A stretch of DNA of 64,000 bases from Petunia secreta (GCA_029990175.1 JARKIP010000035.1:36532001-36596000), one strand, 5' to 3'; counted from the first letter of the stretch, positions 42,011 through 50,954 are shown. Translations and numbers: made by a program. Notes: generated by a model not told the origin, from the sequence alone.

Positions 42011-45000
42011 ATGGCCAACGAAGGTCAAGATTTCATCAAGGAGGCCTTGGCTAGCCTTCTTGCCAAGATGGATGTCATGACTCAAAGGATTGAGTCACTT
42101 GAGAAGGGTGCCTCGAGTACCCAAGGTGACCAAGGGACCCCGAGTGTCCCAATTGAAAAGGGGACCCCGAGTGTCCAAATTGAGGCCGGAGAAGGCTCGA
42201 GTAGCCCTACCTTTACCCCGGAGCAAGTTGTTGAACTTCTCAATCAACAACGGGTAAAGGAAGATCGAGAGAGAATTGAACGGACGGGCATTCCCCGTAT
42301 CTTGGATAATCCCCCAAGAGACAACCCATTACCAAGACCCATCCGAAATGTGCAACCTCTTGAGCAAGTCAATGAAACTCAAGAAGGGGAGGAAGCCGAG
42401 TATGGTGATGATATGTATGGGCTTGATGACCACTTTCAACCGAGACGTGGTATGAATTGGGGTCGTAATGTGGATCGAGGTAGGGGCCGAGGTCGAGGGC
42501 CACCTATGGGATTTGTTGGAGGGAATGCGAGAAGGGAGTATGGTGTGAATGAAGACCACTATGGGGGCCAACCGGAGCCATTCCGTGGGGGTCGAGACAA
42601 CAACAACAATCTTAATAGTGTGAAGATTACTATTCCTCCTTTCAAAGGGAGTAGTGATCCGGTGGAGTACCTTGATTGGAAGTTGTCCATGGAACGTATA
42701 TTTGACACCAATGACATGCCCGAATTGAAGAAGACTAAGTATGCTATCTCTACCTTTGAGTCCTTTGCTTCTACATGGTGGGAGTCGGTAAAGAGGAATA
42801 GAAGGAGGATGGGGATGGTTCTTAATCTTACTTGGGATGAGTTGATCCGTGTGATGGATGAAAAGTACTTGACTAACCAATACCGAGTGGACCAACAAAA
42901 GCGTCTCTATGAATTGAAACAAGGTTCCAAGTCGGTTGGGGAGTACTTCAATGAGTTTGAACAAGTCCGGATGACTCTTGACTTGGATGATGAAGACAAT
43001 GAGACGGCCATGATCCGTTTCAAAGGGGGCTTGAACCGAGACATAGCTTCACAATTGAAGTTCCACAAATATGATGATCATTACAAGCTATGTGAAGATG
43101 CGGTTGAAGCCGAGAAATGGCTCAAAGAGGAGAAATCCCTTCGCTACAAGAGTAGCACTACTACCCCAACAAGCAAACCGAAGGATTGGAAGCCTCCTAC
43201 CACAAATGCAAGGTTCCCAAGTGCAAGTGGAACAAGTGGTGCAAATGCCACCAAGGATGTGAAAAAGCCGTATGAGAAGAACACATCTAATGTGGGAGGT
43301 AACTCTAAAACTCAATTGAATGCTCCTACTTCTTCTTCCATACAATGCCACAAGTGCAAGGGATATGGTCACTTTGCTAGGGAATGTCCTACAAAGAGGA
43401 CCATGATTGTTGTTGGCAATGATGCCTATGAGAAAGAGAGTGAATCGGAAGATGAGGGAGTAGAGAAAGAAGAGGGAGATGAGGGAGTAGAGGAGAGTGA
43501 TTTGCTTGATGACACGGGGGAGGAGGAGGATTTTCATACTTTCTTAGTTGTGAGAAGGAGCCTAGGGGTTATGATTGTGGAAGATAGTGAAACCTTGCAA
43601 AGGGAAAATCTATTCCATGCTAGGTGCCGGGTCAAAGATGCCGTTTGCTCTATGATAATTGATTCCGGAAGTTGTGCAAATGTAGTGAGTCAATCACTTG
43701 TGTCTCAATTGAAGTTGACGGCCATAAAGCATCCTAAACCTTACCGGCTACAATGGCTAAGCGAATGTGGGGAGCTTAAAGTGGTCAAGCAAGTGATGAT
43801 TCGATTCAAAATGGGGAGTTATGTAGATGAGCATTTGTTTGACGTTGTGCCCATGCAAGCGTGCCACCTACTCTTAGGGAGGCCTTGGCAATTTGATAGG
43901 CAAGTGGTGCATGACGGTCGTGTCAATACTTACACGGTCAAACATGAAGGGAAGAGATATGTACTTAAACCTCTCACTCCTAAGCAAGTGAGTGATGACT
44001 ACAAGAAAATGAAGGAGTTGAGAGAGGTGGCAAAGGCTAAGTCAATCATTGAGACTAGTCCTTTGTCCAAAAGTATGGTGGCAATCCCACCAACATCATC
44101 TACCGGAGGCATTTGTGCCATGATGCAACCGGGTGAGCTCTTAAGAGGAAATGATGGCAACAAACTTCTCATATGCCTAGTGCACAAAGGTATGATCCTT
44201 AACTCTAATTATGATGTTTCTCCTAGTCCTTTGCCTAGTGCTTTGAAAAATGTGTTGGAGAACTTTGGGGACATGTTCCCGGATGAGATGCCCGATGGCT
44301 TACCTCCCTTGAGGGGTATTGAACATCAAATCGATTTTATTCCGGGCTCTCAAATCCCGAACAAGCCGGCTTATAGGAGCAATCCCGAGGATACGAGGGA
44401 GTTGCAAAAACAAGTTGATGACTTGCTTTCAAAGGGCTTGGTGAGGGAAAGTTTGAGTCCTTGTGCCGTTCCGGTCATTCTTGTCCCAAAGAAAGACGGC
44501 ACTTGGAGAATGTGCGTAGATTGCCGAGCCGTGAATAAGATAACGATCAAGTATCGTCACCCTATTCCACGGCTTGATGATATGTTGGATGAATTGAGTG
44601 GGTCGTGTGTCTTTTCCAAAATCGACCTTAGGTCCGGCTACCATCAAATCCGGATGAAACCCGGGGATGAATGGAAAACCGCATTCAAGACCAAATTTGG
44701 TCTCTATGAATGGTTGGTTATGCCTTTCGGGCTATCCAACGCACCTAGCACTTTCATGCGACTCATGAATCATGTTTTGAAGTCTTTTATCAACAAGTTT
44801 GTCGTTGTCTATTTTGATGATATCTTGATCTATAGTAGGACAATTGATGAACATGTTGACCACCTAAGGCAAGTGCTTGAAGCTTTGAGAGCCGAAAAGC
44901 TTTATGCAAATTTCAAAAAGTGTGCCTTTGGTGTGGAGAAGGTTGTCTTTCTTGGGTTTGTTGTGAGTGCCCAAGGAGTGGAGGTGGATGAGACTAAGGT

Positions 45001-47152
45001 AGAGGCCATACGTGATTGGCCTACTCCTACTACCGTGACTCAAGTGAGGAGCTTTCATGGTCTCGCAAGCTTTTATAGGCGATTTGTGAAGGACTTTAGC
45101 TCCCTTGCCGCTCCACTCACCGAATTGGTGAAGAAAGACCAACCCTTTGTTTGGGGAGAGCCTCAAGAGAAGGCCTTCCTTGAGTTGAAAAATAGGTTGA
45201 GTACCGCCCCGCTATTACAATTGCCCGACTTCGGGAAGGCATTTGAGGTTGAGTGCGATGCCTCGGGGGTGGGAATTGGTGGTGTATTAATGCAAGATAG
45301 CAAACCCATCGCCTACTTTAGTGAAAAGTTGAAAGGGGCCTCCTTGAATTATTCGACATATGACAAGGAGTTGTATGCCCTTGTGAGAGCCCTTGCCCAT
45401 TGGCAACACTATCTTTGGCCTCGTGAGTTTGTAATCAAGAGTGATCATGAGTCACTCAAGCATTTGAGAGGCCAAGAGAAGCTCAATAAGAGACATGCCA
45501 AGTGGGTTGAATTCATTGAGTCTTTTCCCTATGTGATCCAATACAAGAAAGGGAAAGACAATGTCGTGGCGGATGCGCTTTCGAGAAAGTTTGCTCTAGC
45601 CACCACTCTCACCTCTAAGCTCATGGGTTTTGAGAGCATTAAATTGATGTATACTCATGACCCGAAGCTAAAGAGTGTCCATGACACTCTAGAGAAAGGG
45701 GAGAGAGTTGACAAATACCAATGGGTTAATGGTTATATCTTCAAAAATGGTAGAGTGTGCATTCCGGAGTCCTCGTGGAGAGAGTTGCTTGTGCATGAAG
45801 CACATTGCGGGGGACTCATGGGACATTTTGGCACAAGAAAGACTTTGGCCATTCTTCAAGAACAATTCTATTGGCCAAAGATGAGGGTGCATGTGGAGAA
45901 GTTTTGCACTAATTGCCTTGATTGCAAACGTGCCAAATCTAAAGCCCACCCTCATGGGTTGTATACCCCTCTCCCCGTACCTACTAGTCCATGGTTGGAT
46001 ATCTCAATGGATTTTGTGATGGGATTACCAAGGACTAGAGGGGGCCATGATAGCATTTATGTTGTTGTGGATAGGTTCTCCAAAATGGCTCATTTCATTC
46101 CATGCAAGAAATGTGATGATGCACAACATGTGGCAACTTTGTGTATTGAAAATGTTTTGAAGTTGCATGGTGTGCCTCAAACCATAGTGAGTGATAGGGA
46201 CACTAAGTTCCTAAGTCATTTTTGGAGGTGTTTATGGGGTGCTTTAGGCACCAAGCTCTCGTTCTCCACGTCCCACCACCCCCAAACCGATGGGCAAACG
46301 GAAGTGGTAAACCGAACCTTGGGAGCTCTTCTTAGAGCCATGACTCGAGGTAAGGCCGGGACTTGGATTGATCGCCTACCTCTTATGGAGTTTGCCTACA
46401 ATCGCACATTGCATAGCATGATAGGCATGACTCCATTCGAGTGTGTTTATGGATTTAACCCCTTGATTCCCCTTGATCTAACCCCTTTGCCAAGGGAAAT
46501 GATTGTTAATTTTGAAGGTAAAGCTAGAGCCAAGGCTTTGGTTGAGCTCCATGCAAAGGCGAAGAAGAACTTGGAGGAAACTTATGCTAAGGTTGCCTCC
46601 AAGAAAAACAAAGGCCGCAAGAAGGTGGAACTCAAGAAGGGTGACTATGTTTGGGTGCACTTCCGGAAAGAAAGGTTTCCAAACCTAAGGAAAGGGAAGT
46701 TGGCACCCCGGGGAGATGGACCATTCCAAGTGCTCTCGAAGATAAACAACAATGCCTACGTGGTCGACTTGCCAAGTGAGTATCAAGTTTCTAATACTTT
46801 CAATGTTTGTGACTTGGTTCCTTTGGATGTAGGTAATGAAGAGGTCGTGCATGATGATGAAGAGGGTGTAGGTGATGCTTCGATTTCGAGGACGAAATCC
46901 TCTCAAGAAGGGGAGGATGATAAGACCCAAACCCCCTCAAGACCCTTCACCCGGAGTCAAGCCAAGTTGATCCAAGATGCTCATCTTTACTTGGTATGGA
47001 AGGGTATGGAAGAAGGCCCCGAGAGCAACTTGAAGACCATGCTTTGGTGCACCATGGAGGGAGGACCCTCTAGGACACTTGGAGAGGCCCAAGAGACCCA
47101 AAATGAGACATCCCAAGGGGCTCCAGAACAAGGCGGAGCGCCTCCCAGCTGA
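42011..47152 (+). CDS. gag-pol: TE12 gag-pol polyprotein, intact (1713 aa)
   Basis: The start is the ATG of MANEG. Domains: capsid about 205-345; CCHC knuckle from C446; protease catalytic D551 (DSG); RT YFDD 934-937; RNase H D1083 to D1188; integrase HHCC from about 1260 and D1334, D1395, E1431 (D,D-35-E); GPF/Y-like segment about 1565-1587. No chromodomain is recognised. The 3' LTR begins at codon 1636, so about 78 residues are LTR-encoded, with RPFTRSQAK and then repeats read from the palindrome array. All catalytic residues I looked for are present. Products would assemble particles, copy the RNA and integrate the DNA. The clade looks CRM-like from memory; a phylogeny is needed. Confidence 0.96.
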   Translation: MANEGQDFIKEALASLLAKMDVMTQRIESLEKGASSTQGDQGTPSVPIEKGTPSVQIEAGEGSSSPTFTPEQVVELLNQQRVKEDRERIERTGIPRILDNPPRDNPLPRPIRNVQPLEQVNETQEGEEAEYGDDMYGLDDHFQPRRGMNWGRNVDRGRGRGRGPPMGFVGGNARREYGVNEDHYGGQPEPFRGGRDNNNNLNSVKITIPPFKGSSDPVEYLDWKLSMERIFDTNDMPELKKTKYAISTFESFASTWWESVKRNRRRMGMVLNLTWDELIRVMDEKYLTNQYRVDQQKRLYELKQGSKSVGEYFNEFEQVRMTLDLDDEDNETAMIRFKGGLNRDIASQLKFHKYDDHYKLCEDAVEAEKWLKEEKSLRYKSSTTTPTSKPKDWKPPTTNARFPSASGTSGANATKDVKKPYEKNTSNVGGNSKTQLNAPTSSSIQCHKCKGYGHFARECPTKRTMIVVGNDAYEKESESEDEGVEKEEGDEGVEESDLLDDTGEEEDFHTFLVVRRSLGVMIVEDSETLQRENLFHARCRVKDAVCSMIIDSGSCANVVSQSLVSQLKLTAIKHPKPYRLQWLSECGELKVVKQVMIRFKMGSYVDEHLFDVVPMQACHLLLGRPWQFDRQVVHDGRVNTYTVKHEGKRYVLKPLTPKQVSDDYKKMKELREVAKAKSIIETSPLSKSMVAIPPTSSTGGICAMMQPGELLRGNDGNKLLICLVHKGMILNSNYDVSPSPLPSALKNVLENFGDMFPDEMPDGLPPLRGIEHQIDFIPGSQIPNKPAYRSNPEDTRELQKQVDDLLSKGLVRESLSPCAVPVILVPKKDGTWRMCVDCRAVNKITIKYRHPIPRLDDMLDELSGSCVFSKIDLRSGYHQIRMKPGDEWKTAFKTKFGLYEWLVMPFGLSNAPSTFMRLMNHVLKSFINKFVVVYFDDILIYSRTIDEHVDHLRQVLEALRAEKLYANFKKCAFGVEKVVFLGFVVSAQGVEVDETKVEAIRDWPTPTTVTQVRSFHGLASFYRRFVKDFSSLAAPLTELVKKDQPFVWGEPQEKAFLELKNRLSTAPLLQLPDFGKAFEVECDASGVGIGGVLMQDSKPIAYFSEKLKGASLNYSTYDKELYALVRALAHWQHYLWPREFVIKSDHESLKHLRGQEKLNKRHAKWVEFIESFPYVIQYKKGKDNVVADALSRKFALATTLTSKLMGFESIKLMYTHDPKLKSVHDTLEKGERVDKYQWVNGYIFKNGRVCIPESSWRELLVHEAHCGGLMGHFGTRKTLAILQEQFYWPKMRVHVEKFCTNCLDCKRAKSKAHPHGLYTPLPVPTSPWLDISMDFVMGLPRTRGGHDSIYVVVDRFSKMAHFIPCKKCDDAQHVATLCIENVLKLHGVPQTIVSDRDTKFLSHFWRCLWGALGTKLSFSTSHHPQTDGQTEVVNRTLGALLRAMTRGKAGTWIDRLPLMEFAYNRTLHSMIGMTPFECVYGFNPLIPLDLTPLPREMIVNFEGKARAKALVELHAKAKKNLEETYAKVASKKNKGRKKVELKKGDYVWVHFRKERFPNLRKGKLAPRGDGPFQVLSKINNNAYVVDLPSEYQVSNTFNVCDLVPLDVGNEEVVHDDEEGVGDASISRTKSSQEGEDDKTQTPSRPFTRSQAKLIQDAHLYLVWKGMEEGPESNLKTMLWCTMEGGPSRTLGEAQETQNETSQGAPEQGGAPPS
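46885..46917 (+). other. TE12 hairpin motif and polypurine tract
   Basis: TTCGAGGACGAA at 46885-46896 (TTCG/CGAA stem, AGGA loop) is followed by the PPT AAGAAGGGGAGGA at 46905-46917, directly before the 3' LTR. Both lie in coding sequence (ISRTKSSQEGED). The pair is kept in every family seen here. Confidence 0.85.
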
Positions 47153-47741
47153 GGCGGGGCGCCTCCCAAAATCCAGAGGCATGAAAGGCTCAGGGCGGAC
47201 CGCCTCCCAGCCTAGGCGGACCGCCTCCCACAGATCCAGAGAAGTGAACCCTGCTGGGCGGCCGCCTCCCCCTACTAGGCGGACCGCCTACCCCTGTGAC
47301 CCACATGCGGGATTTTTAATGACTTTTGCTTGAACTTCCAACTTTAGCCCTGCGTGGCCTTATTTGTTTTAACCCACTTTGAGGGTATTTTAGACCTTTT
47401 ATTTAGACCTAAGTGAAGCCTATAAATACTTCACTTAGCCTCTTGAATCAGGAGCTAACTTTGATGATTGAACAAACACTTGTGTTGAGAGTTGAACTCT
47501 TTGATTGAATGAATGAAACCTTGATGGGACTTGTTCTTCCTCTAGCGGATCTAGATGAATTCCAATCCCCCCCGATCATTCTACTTGCGTGCTCACGTTA
47601 GCTCGAGGGTAGTTGCTTAGTGTAGGTGTTCTTGTCATTCTCTCGGGGTGTAACGGAACAAGTTCTCCGTTGCTACTTGGGATTATCGTACGAGCTACGT
47701 CTCGCTTTTATCTTTTCGTTTCCGCATTTTGATTCTTATCA
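46918..47741 (+). repeat. TE12 3' LTR (824 bp)
   Basis: Same length as the 5' LTR and no difference seen. The array is at about 47132-47292. Followed by the TCGAG duplication. Confidence 0.96.
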
Positions 47742-47962
47742 TCGAGTCCCATCAATTCCACTCACCCCGAAGAGTATTTGGTTCTTGTGAATTGAGTGGT
47801 TATTGAGGTGGTTGTTCAACTACGAGGAAGCCTTTGAGATCAAGCTTGAGTGATCCTATAAACCACTAAATTGAGTGCACCCGAGTGACACTCCAAAGGT
47901 GAGGGAGCGAGTGAGGGTTTTTACTCTAACCTCTTTCTCTTGTCTTTAATTTTTGTAGGTAC
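47742..47962 (+). other. TE9 leader, right part, with acceptor-like site
   Basis: This is the leader after TE12. CTCTAAC, a pyrimidine tract and TGTAG|GTAC lie immediately before the ATG at 47963 (AG at 47957-47958). Confidence 0.78.
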
Positions 47963-49945
47963 ATGGCCGGAGACGTATACGATACCGTTGAGGTACCGGT
48001 AAGCACTTTGGTCAACCTCTTGGCCGAGGTGAGATCCATAAGCGCGAGGTTTGATCGCCTCGAAGAGGAATGGACCCCGAGTGTCCAAAATGGTACCGAA
48101 GGGGGTACTAGGGATGAAGTGTTGAGCAATCCCCAACCGTTGGGCACTCCCCAACAAGTGGGCATTCCCCACGACTTGGGCAATCCCCAAGTAAATGTAA
48201 TTGCTCACTCTAGGAGTAATTCTACTACTCCTATGAGCCAACCAATGGTAAATGAGGGAGTTGGGGAAAGTGAGCGAGGTGATAACATAATTGGACCTCA
48301 TCCCCACACACTTGCACATGAGAGCGAATTGAAAGAAATGAGAGGAGAGGAAAAACAAATTGAGAGTGAGGGCACCCTTTGTCCTAACCAAATGTTATCT
48401 TCTTCTTCTTGCTATAGCTTTTGTGTAGGTACTCTTGGAGGCGAGCTATTGGAACCTCCACCATTTGCCTTGGAAGAAGGACAAGAGGATGAAGATCTTC
48501 ATTGTGAGTTTCATGAGGGAGGACTTGAACGTGACACTTCAAGCGATGTGAGTACTCACGGGAGCGACTCAAATGTAAGTGTTACCTTCCCTTCTCATGA
48601 ACATGTTAATCCCTTGTCTTGTGGAGACTCAAAGCTAGTTGTTGCTTATGATGCCTATATTGACCTTGCAACTAGTGAAGAGTCTAATGGTAAACTTGTG
48701 TTTGCGTGTGACCCGCTAGTAGAGAGGAATGAAACGCCACATCATGATGTGAGCCCGGTATTCAAAGAACCTCTCTCTAGTGAAAGTGTGTTTGTTGACC
48801 TTGCTTGTGACCCTTGTTATGACACACCACCAATTTTTGATAAAGGGGAAGATGAAATGTGTGATCACACCCTTATTGATTTAATTGCCTTTGGTGGACC
48901 TATGTGTTGTAGTGGGGAAAGTAGTGACCTTGAGGAGTCCCTAGTGGGTGAAATGGATCGAATTATATTCGATGACTCCTCAAGTGCGAGTGATGAACCT
49001 AGCTATGAAACTATGCCTTTGCTTGACCATGAAATTGAGATGCATGCTTTTACTAATCCTTTGTTTGAGAGCATCCTTATTTGTGGTGGTGGGTTGTATC
49101 GAGCTAGAGTTAGGAATGAGTTGGAACCTCCGTGGTGTGAGGGATTTGATCCCATAGACAACTCTTTGTTTGAAGCTTCGAGCGAGGTAGATGATTCTTC
49201 TAGTGACCCTACTCTTGTTGGTTTGGGTTATGATGATGGAGAGGCCATTCACAATGCCTTCCTTGAGAGCTTACCTTGTGAGGAGGGTTGTCTCGAGGAT
49301 GAAATTGGAGGTAAGGAGGTATCTCTTGGTGTGAGTATGAGAGCTCTTAAGAAGGAGAGTTGGGTATTTGATTCTAATTGTGATGAACACTACTTTGCCT
49401 ATTCCCTCCCATATGTTAACCACACTTTGAGACTTGAGCATGCCAAAACCGTTGTGCCGCATTGTGAAGATATTGCATTGAAGGTTTGGTGTGTTGATCA
49501 TGAGCTTAGGGATCATAGGAACTTTGATTACTTGATCTTGAATGCTCCATGTTCTATTGATCTCTTTGCTTGTCGTGTTGGTGAGTGCTTATCACTACGG
49601 AGCCAAGAACTTGTTGTCTCCTTTGGAGACATAAGCTTTTTGATTTGCATTGATACTTGGCTCTATCACAAGAGTGAATTTTCCACACCACTTACCTTCA
49701 CTTTTGTTGGACTTGCCCACTCGCATAGTGGGAAGCCTTGGTGCACTACTCTTGAACGTAGGGATTGTAGGGGTTTTGCTAGCTTAATCTTACATGTGCC
49801 ATACCCTATTGATCTTTTTATTTGTTCTTGTGTTGGGAGCACTTTGTTGTCAAACCAAGTATTTGCTAGCTCCTGTGGGAGCATGAGCTTCTTTGTTGCC
49901 ATTGATACTTGGTTGTACCACAAGAGTGTGTTTTCCCACACTTAG
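47963..49945 (+). CDS. TE9 ORF: short Gag-like N-terminus fused to replacement ORF with two 84-aa modules (660 aa)
   Basis: Residues 1-80 resemble the TE10 Gag N-terminus (coil, WTPSVQN, NPQPLGTPQ repeats). Capsid, CCHC, protease, RT and integrase are all absent. A charged linker leads to CYDTPPIFDKGED (YDTPP at 286), FGGPMCCS (about 311) and an acidic stretch. Two tandem modules follow: W509...I563DTWLYHKS and W593...I647DTWLYHKS, with an exact 84-residue period and 54 residues from W to I in each. Each contains LILxxPxxIDLF. I recognise no known domain. The frame stops shortly after the second module. LTR near-identity shows the element moved with this frame open, which suggests the protein or its RNA matters. 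Confidence 0.8.
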   Translation: MAGDVYDTVEVPVSTLVNLLAEVRSISARFDRLEEEWTPSVQNGTEGGTRDEVLSNPQPLGTPQQVGIPHDLGNPQVNVIAHSRSNSTTPMSQPMVNEGVGESERGDNIIGPHPHTLAHESELKEMRGEEKQIESEGTLCPNQMLSSSSCYSFCVGTLGGELLEPPPFALEEGQEDEDLHCEFHEGGLERDTSSDVSTHGSDSNVSVTFPSHEHVNPLSCGDSKLVVAYDAYIDLATSEESNGKLVFACDPLVERNETPHHDVSPVFKEPLSSESVFVDLACDPCYDTPPIFDKGEDEMCDHTLIDLIAFGGPMCCSGESSDLEESLVGEMDRIIFDDSSSASDEPSYETMPLLDHEIEMHAFTNPLFESILICGGGLYRARVRNELEPPWCEGFDPIDNSLFEASSEVDDSSSDPTLVGLGYDDGEAIHNAFLESLPCEEGCLEDEIGGKEVSLGVSMRALKKESWVFDSNCDEHYFAYSLPYVNHTLRLEHAKTVVPHCEDIALKVWCVDHELRDHRNFDYLILNAPCSIDLFACRVGECLSLRSQELVVSFGDISFLICIDTWLYHKSEFSTPLTFTFVGLAHSHSGKPWCTTLERRDCRGFASLILHVPYPIDLFICSCVGSTLLSNQVFASSCGSMSFFVAIDTWLYHKSVFSHT

Positions 49946-50052
49946 TGTACTAACCTACTCTTGTAGTAGGAATTTTTTGTTTTTGTTGCCTTTTGATGTA
50001 GGTGATGCTACCTTGGAGAAGGACGCCTTAATTTCGAGGACGAAATCTTCTC

Positions 50053-50065
50053 AAGAAGGGGAGGA
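50053..50065 (+). other. TE9 polypurine tract
   Basis: AAGAAGGGGAGGA abuts the 3' LTR, preceded by TTCGAGGACGAA. About 70 bases upstream lies TACTAAC (near 49947) and then TGTAG|GT after a T-rich tract (near 49999). Confidence 0.82.
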
Positions 50066-50834
50066 TGATGCGGGGCAAATTGCATCGACACCCACACTCG
50101 ATCTGGAAGTCAAGGCATGGATGATATGAGCTCGGGGACAACTTGAAGACCATGCATTAGAGCTCAATCAAAGTGGAGGCAGGGCTGAAACCAGTGCAGG
50201 AAACAGGGGAGCCAAAGCAGGGCAAAACAGGGCAGCACTTTCTGAGCTTACTGCCTGACGAGGGAGATCTGTTCTTCGCGATCGCGTGCATGTCTGCGCG
50301 ATCGCGATGAGGAAATCTCTGCTCTTCGCCTTCGCGCCACCCTCCGCGCGATCGCGCGCCTCAGCCACCAAGTGCCCACGCGATCGCTATTCCATTCACG
50401 CGATCGCGATGACCAGTGGAGCAGTGCGGACCAGAAACTTGGCAAATGTTGTAATGGGAAACTATAAATACCCCCTTTGTTCATTTATTGCGTTTTTAAC
50501 AAACCTTGAATGTAGAATGATATATTTCTTGAGTGAATCTCAATGAAGAACCCGTGAGCGGGCATGATTCACTTGGTGGATTCCAAGTTGAACATCGAAA
50601 CCTCTTTGATCATTCTATTTGCGAGAGCCGAGTGTCTCTTGAGGGTAGTTGCGTAGTATAGGTGATCCTTGACTTCACCCGGGGTGTATCGAGACGAGTT
50701 CCTCGGTGCTACTTAGGTAAACGTTCAAGCCTCGTCTTGCTTTTATCTCGATATCGTTATCGATATCGCCTATCTTGTTTTAGTTTCCGCATTATCGTAA
50801 TGTTTGTAGCTTCCGCCTGTTTTGCCCCTTATCA
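50066..50834 (+). repeat. TE9 3' LTR (769 bp)
   Basis: TGATGCGGGGCAAA...TTTTGCCCCTTATCA with GCGATCGC palindromes at about 50276-50410 and TATAAATA at 50463. Unlike TE10, the start does not encode TRSQAK. CCTAC follows as the TSD. Confidence 0.94.
50463..50470 (+). promoter_or_regulatory. TE9 TATA box
   Basis: TATAAATA lies about 55 bp after the last GCGATCGC unit in the LTR. Confidence 0.6.
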
Positions 50835-50954
50835 CCTACTCCCCACTGCAGACACTGGGCGGACCACCTAGTCCAAACAGGTGGGGCGCCTACTTCCTGG
50901 AGAGTTGGGAATCGGGTAGTTTCTTCTAGGTTCGCTTGTTTTGTTGTTTGCATT
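50835..50954 (+). mobile_element. TE8: leader, right part
   Basis: It resumes the alpha leader, including the last palindrome units (to about 50892), after TE9. TE13 cuts it at GCATT (50950-50954). It matches 63735-63848 of TE18. Confidence 0.85.

Larger units (their letters stand above)
39929..47741 (+). mobile_element. TE12: intact autonomous alpha element (7813 bp)
   Basis: The two 824-bp LTRs look identical. TSD TCGAG at 39924-39928 and 47742-47746, PBS 40756-40767, an uninterrupted gag-pol frame of 1713 codons, PPT 46905-46917. It has every sequence part expected of a transposition-competent copy and lies in the leader of TE9, so it is one of the youngest insertions here. Confidence 0.97.
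25541..50834 (+). mobile_element. TE9: non-autonomous beta element hosting TE10, TE11 and TE12
   Basis: Own segments are 25541-25802, 38352-39928 and 47742-50834. The TSD is CCTAC on both sides. The 5' LTR is split by TE10; reassembled in length it is 770 bp against 769 bp for the 3' LTR, and the only difference I notice is one T (near 38608). It has a PBS, a leader with GCGATCGC palindromes, one ORF without capsid, knuckle, protease, RT or integrase, and a PPT. So an enzyme-less element moved recently. Confidence 0.93.

Noticed and set aside
42329..42964. Antisense ORFs of 60-211 codons opposite gag-pol
   Set aside because: They mirror the coding frames, recur in every copy, and have no start context or recognisable domains; treated as shadows.
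46800..47152. Chromodomain at the integrase C-terminus
   Set aside because: After the GPF/Y-like region only an acidic linker, the PPT-coded segment and the TRSQAK tail follow; no aromatic-cage pattern is seen.
47963..49945. Replacement ORF as a retroviral envelope-like gene
   Set aside because: No signal peptide, clear fusion peptide or transmembrane anchor is evident, and it stands in the place of RT rather than after integrase.
25752..50410. GCGATCGC repeats as the cyanobacterial HIP1 palindrome, or bacterial contamination
   Set aside because: The motifs lie only in LTRs and leaders of plant gypsy elements that also have plant PBS, PPT and TSDs; nothing else is bacterial.
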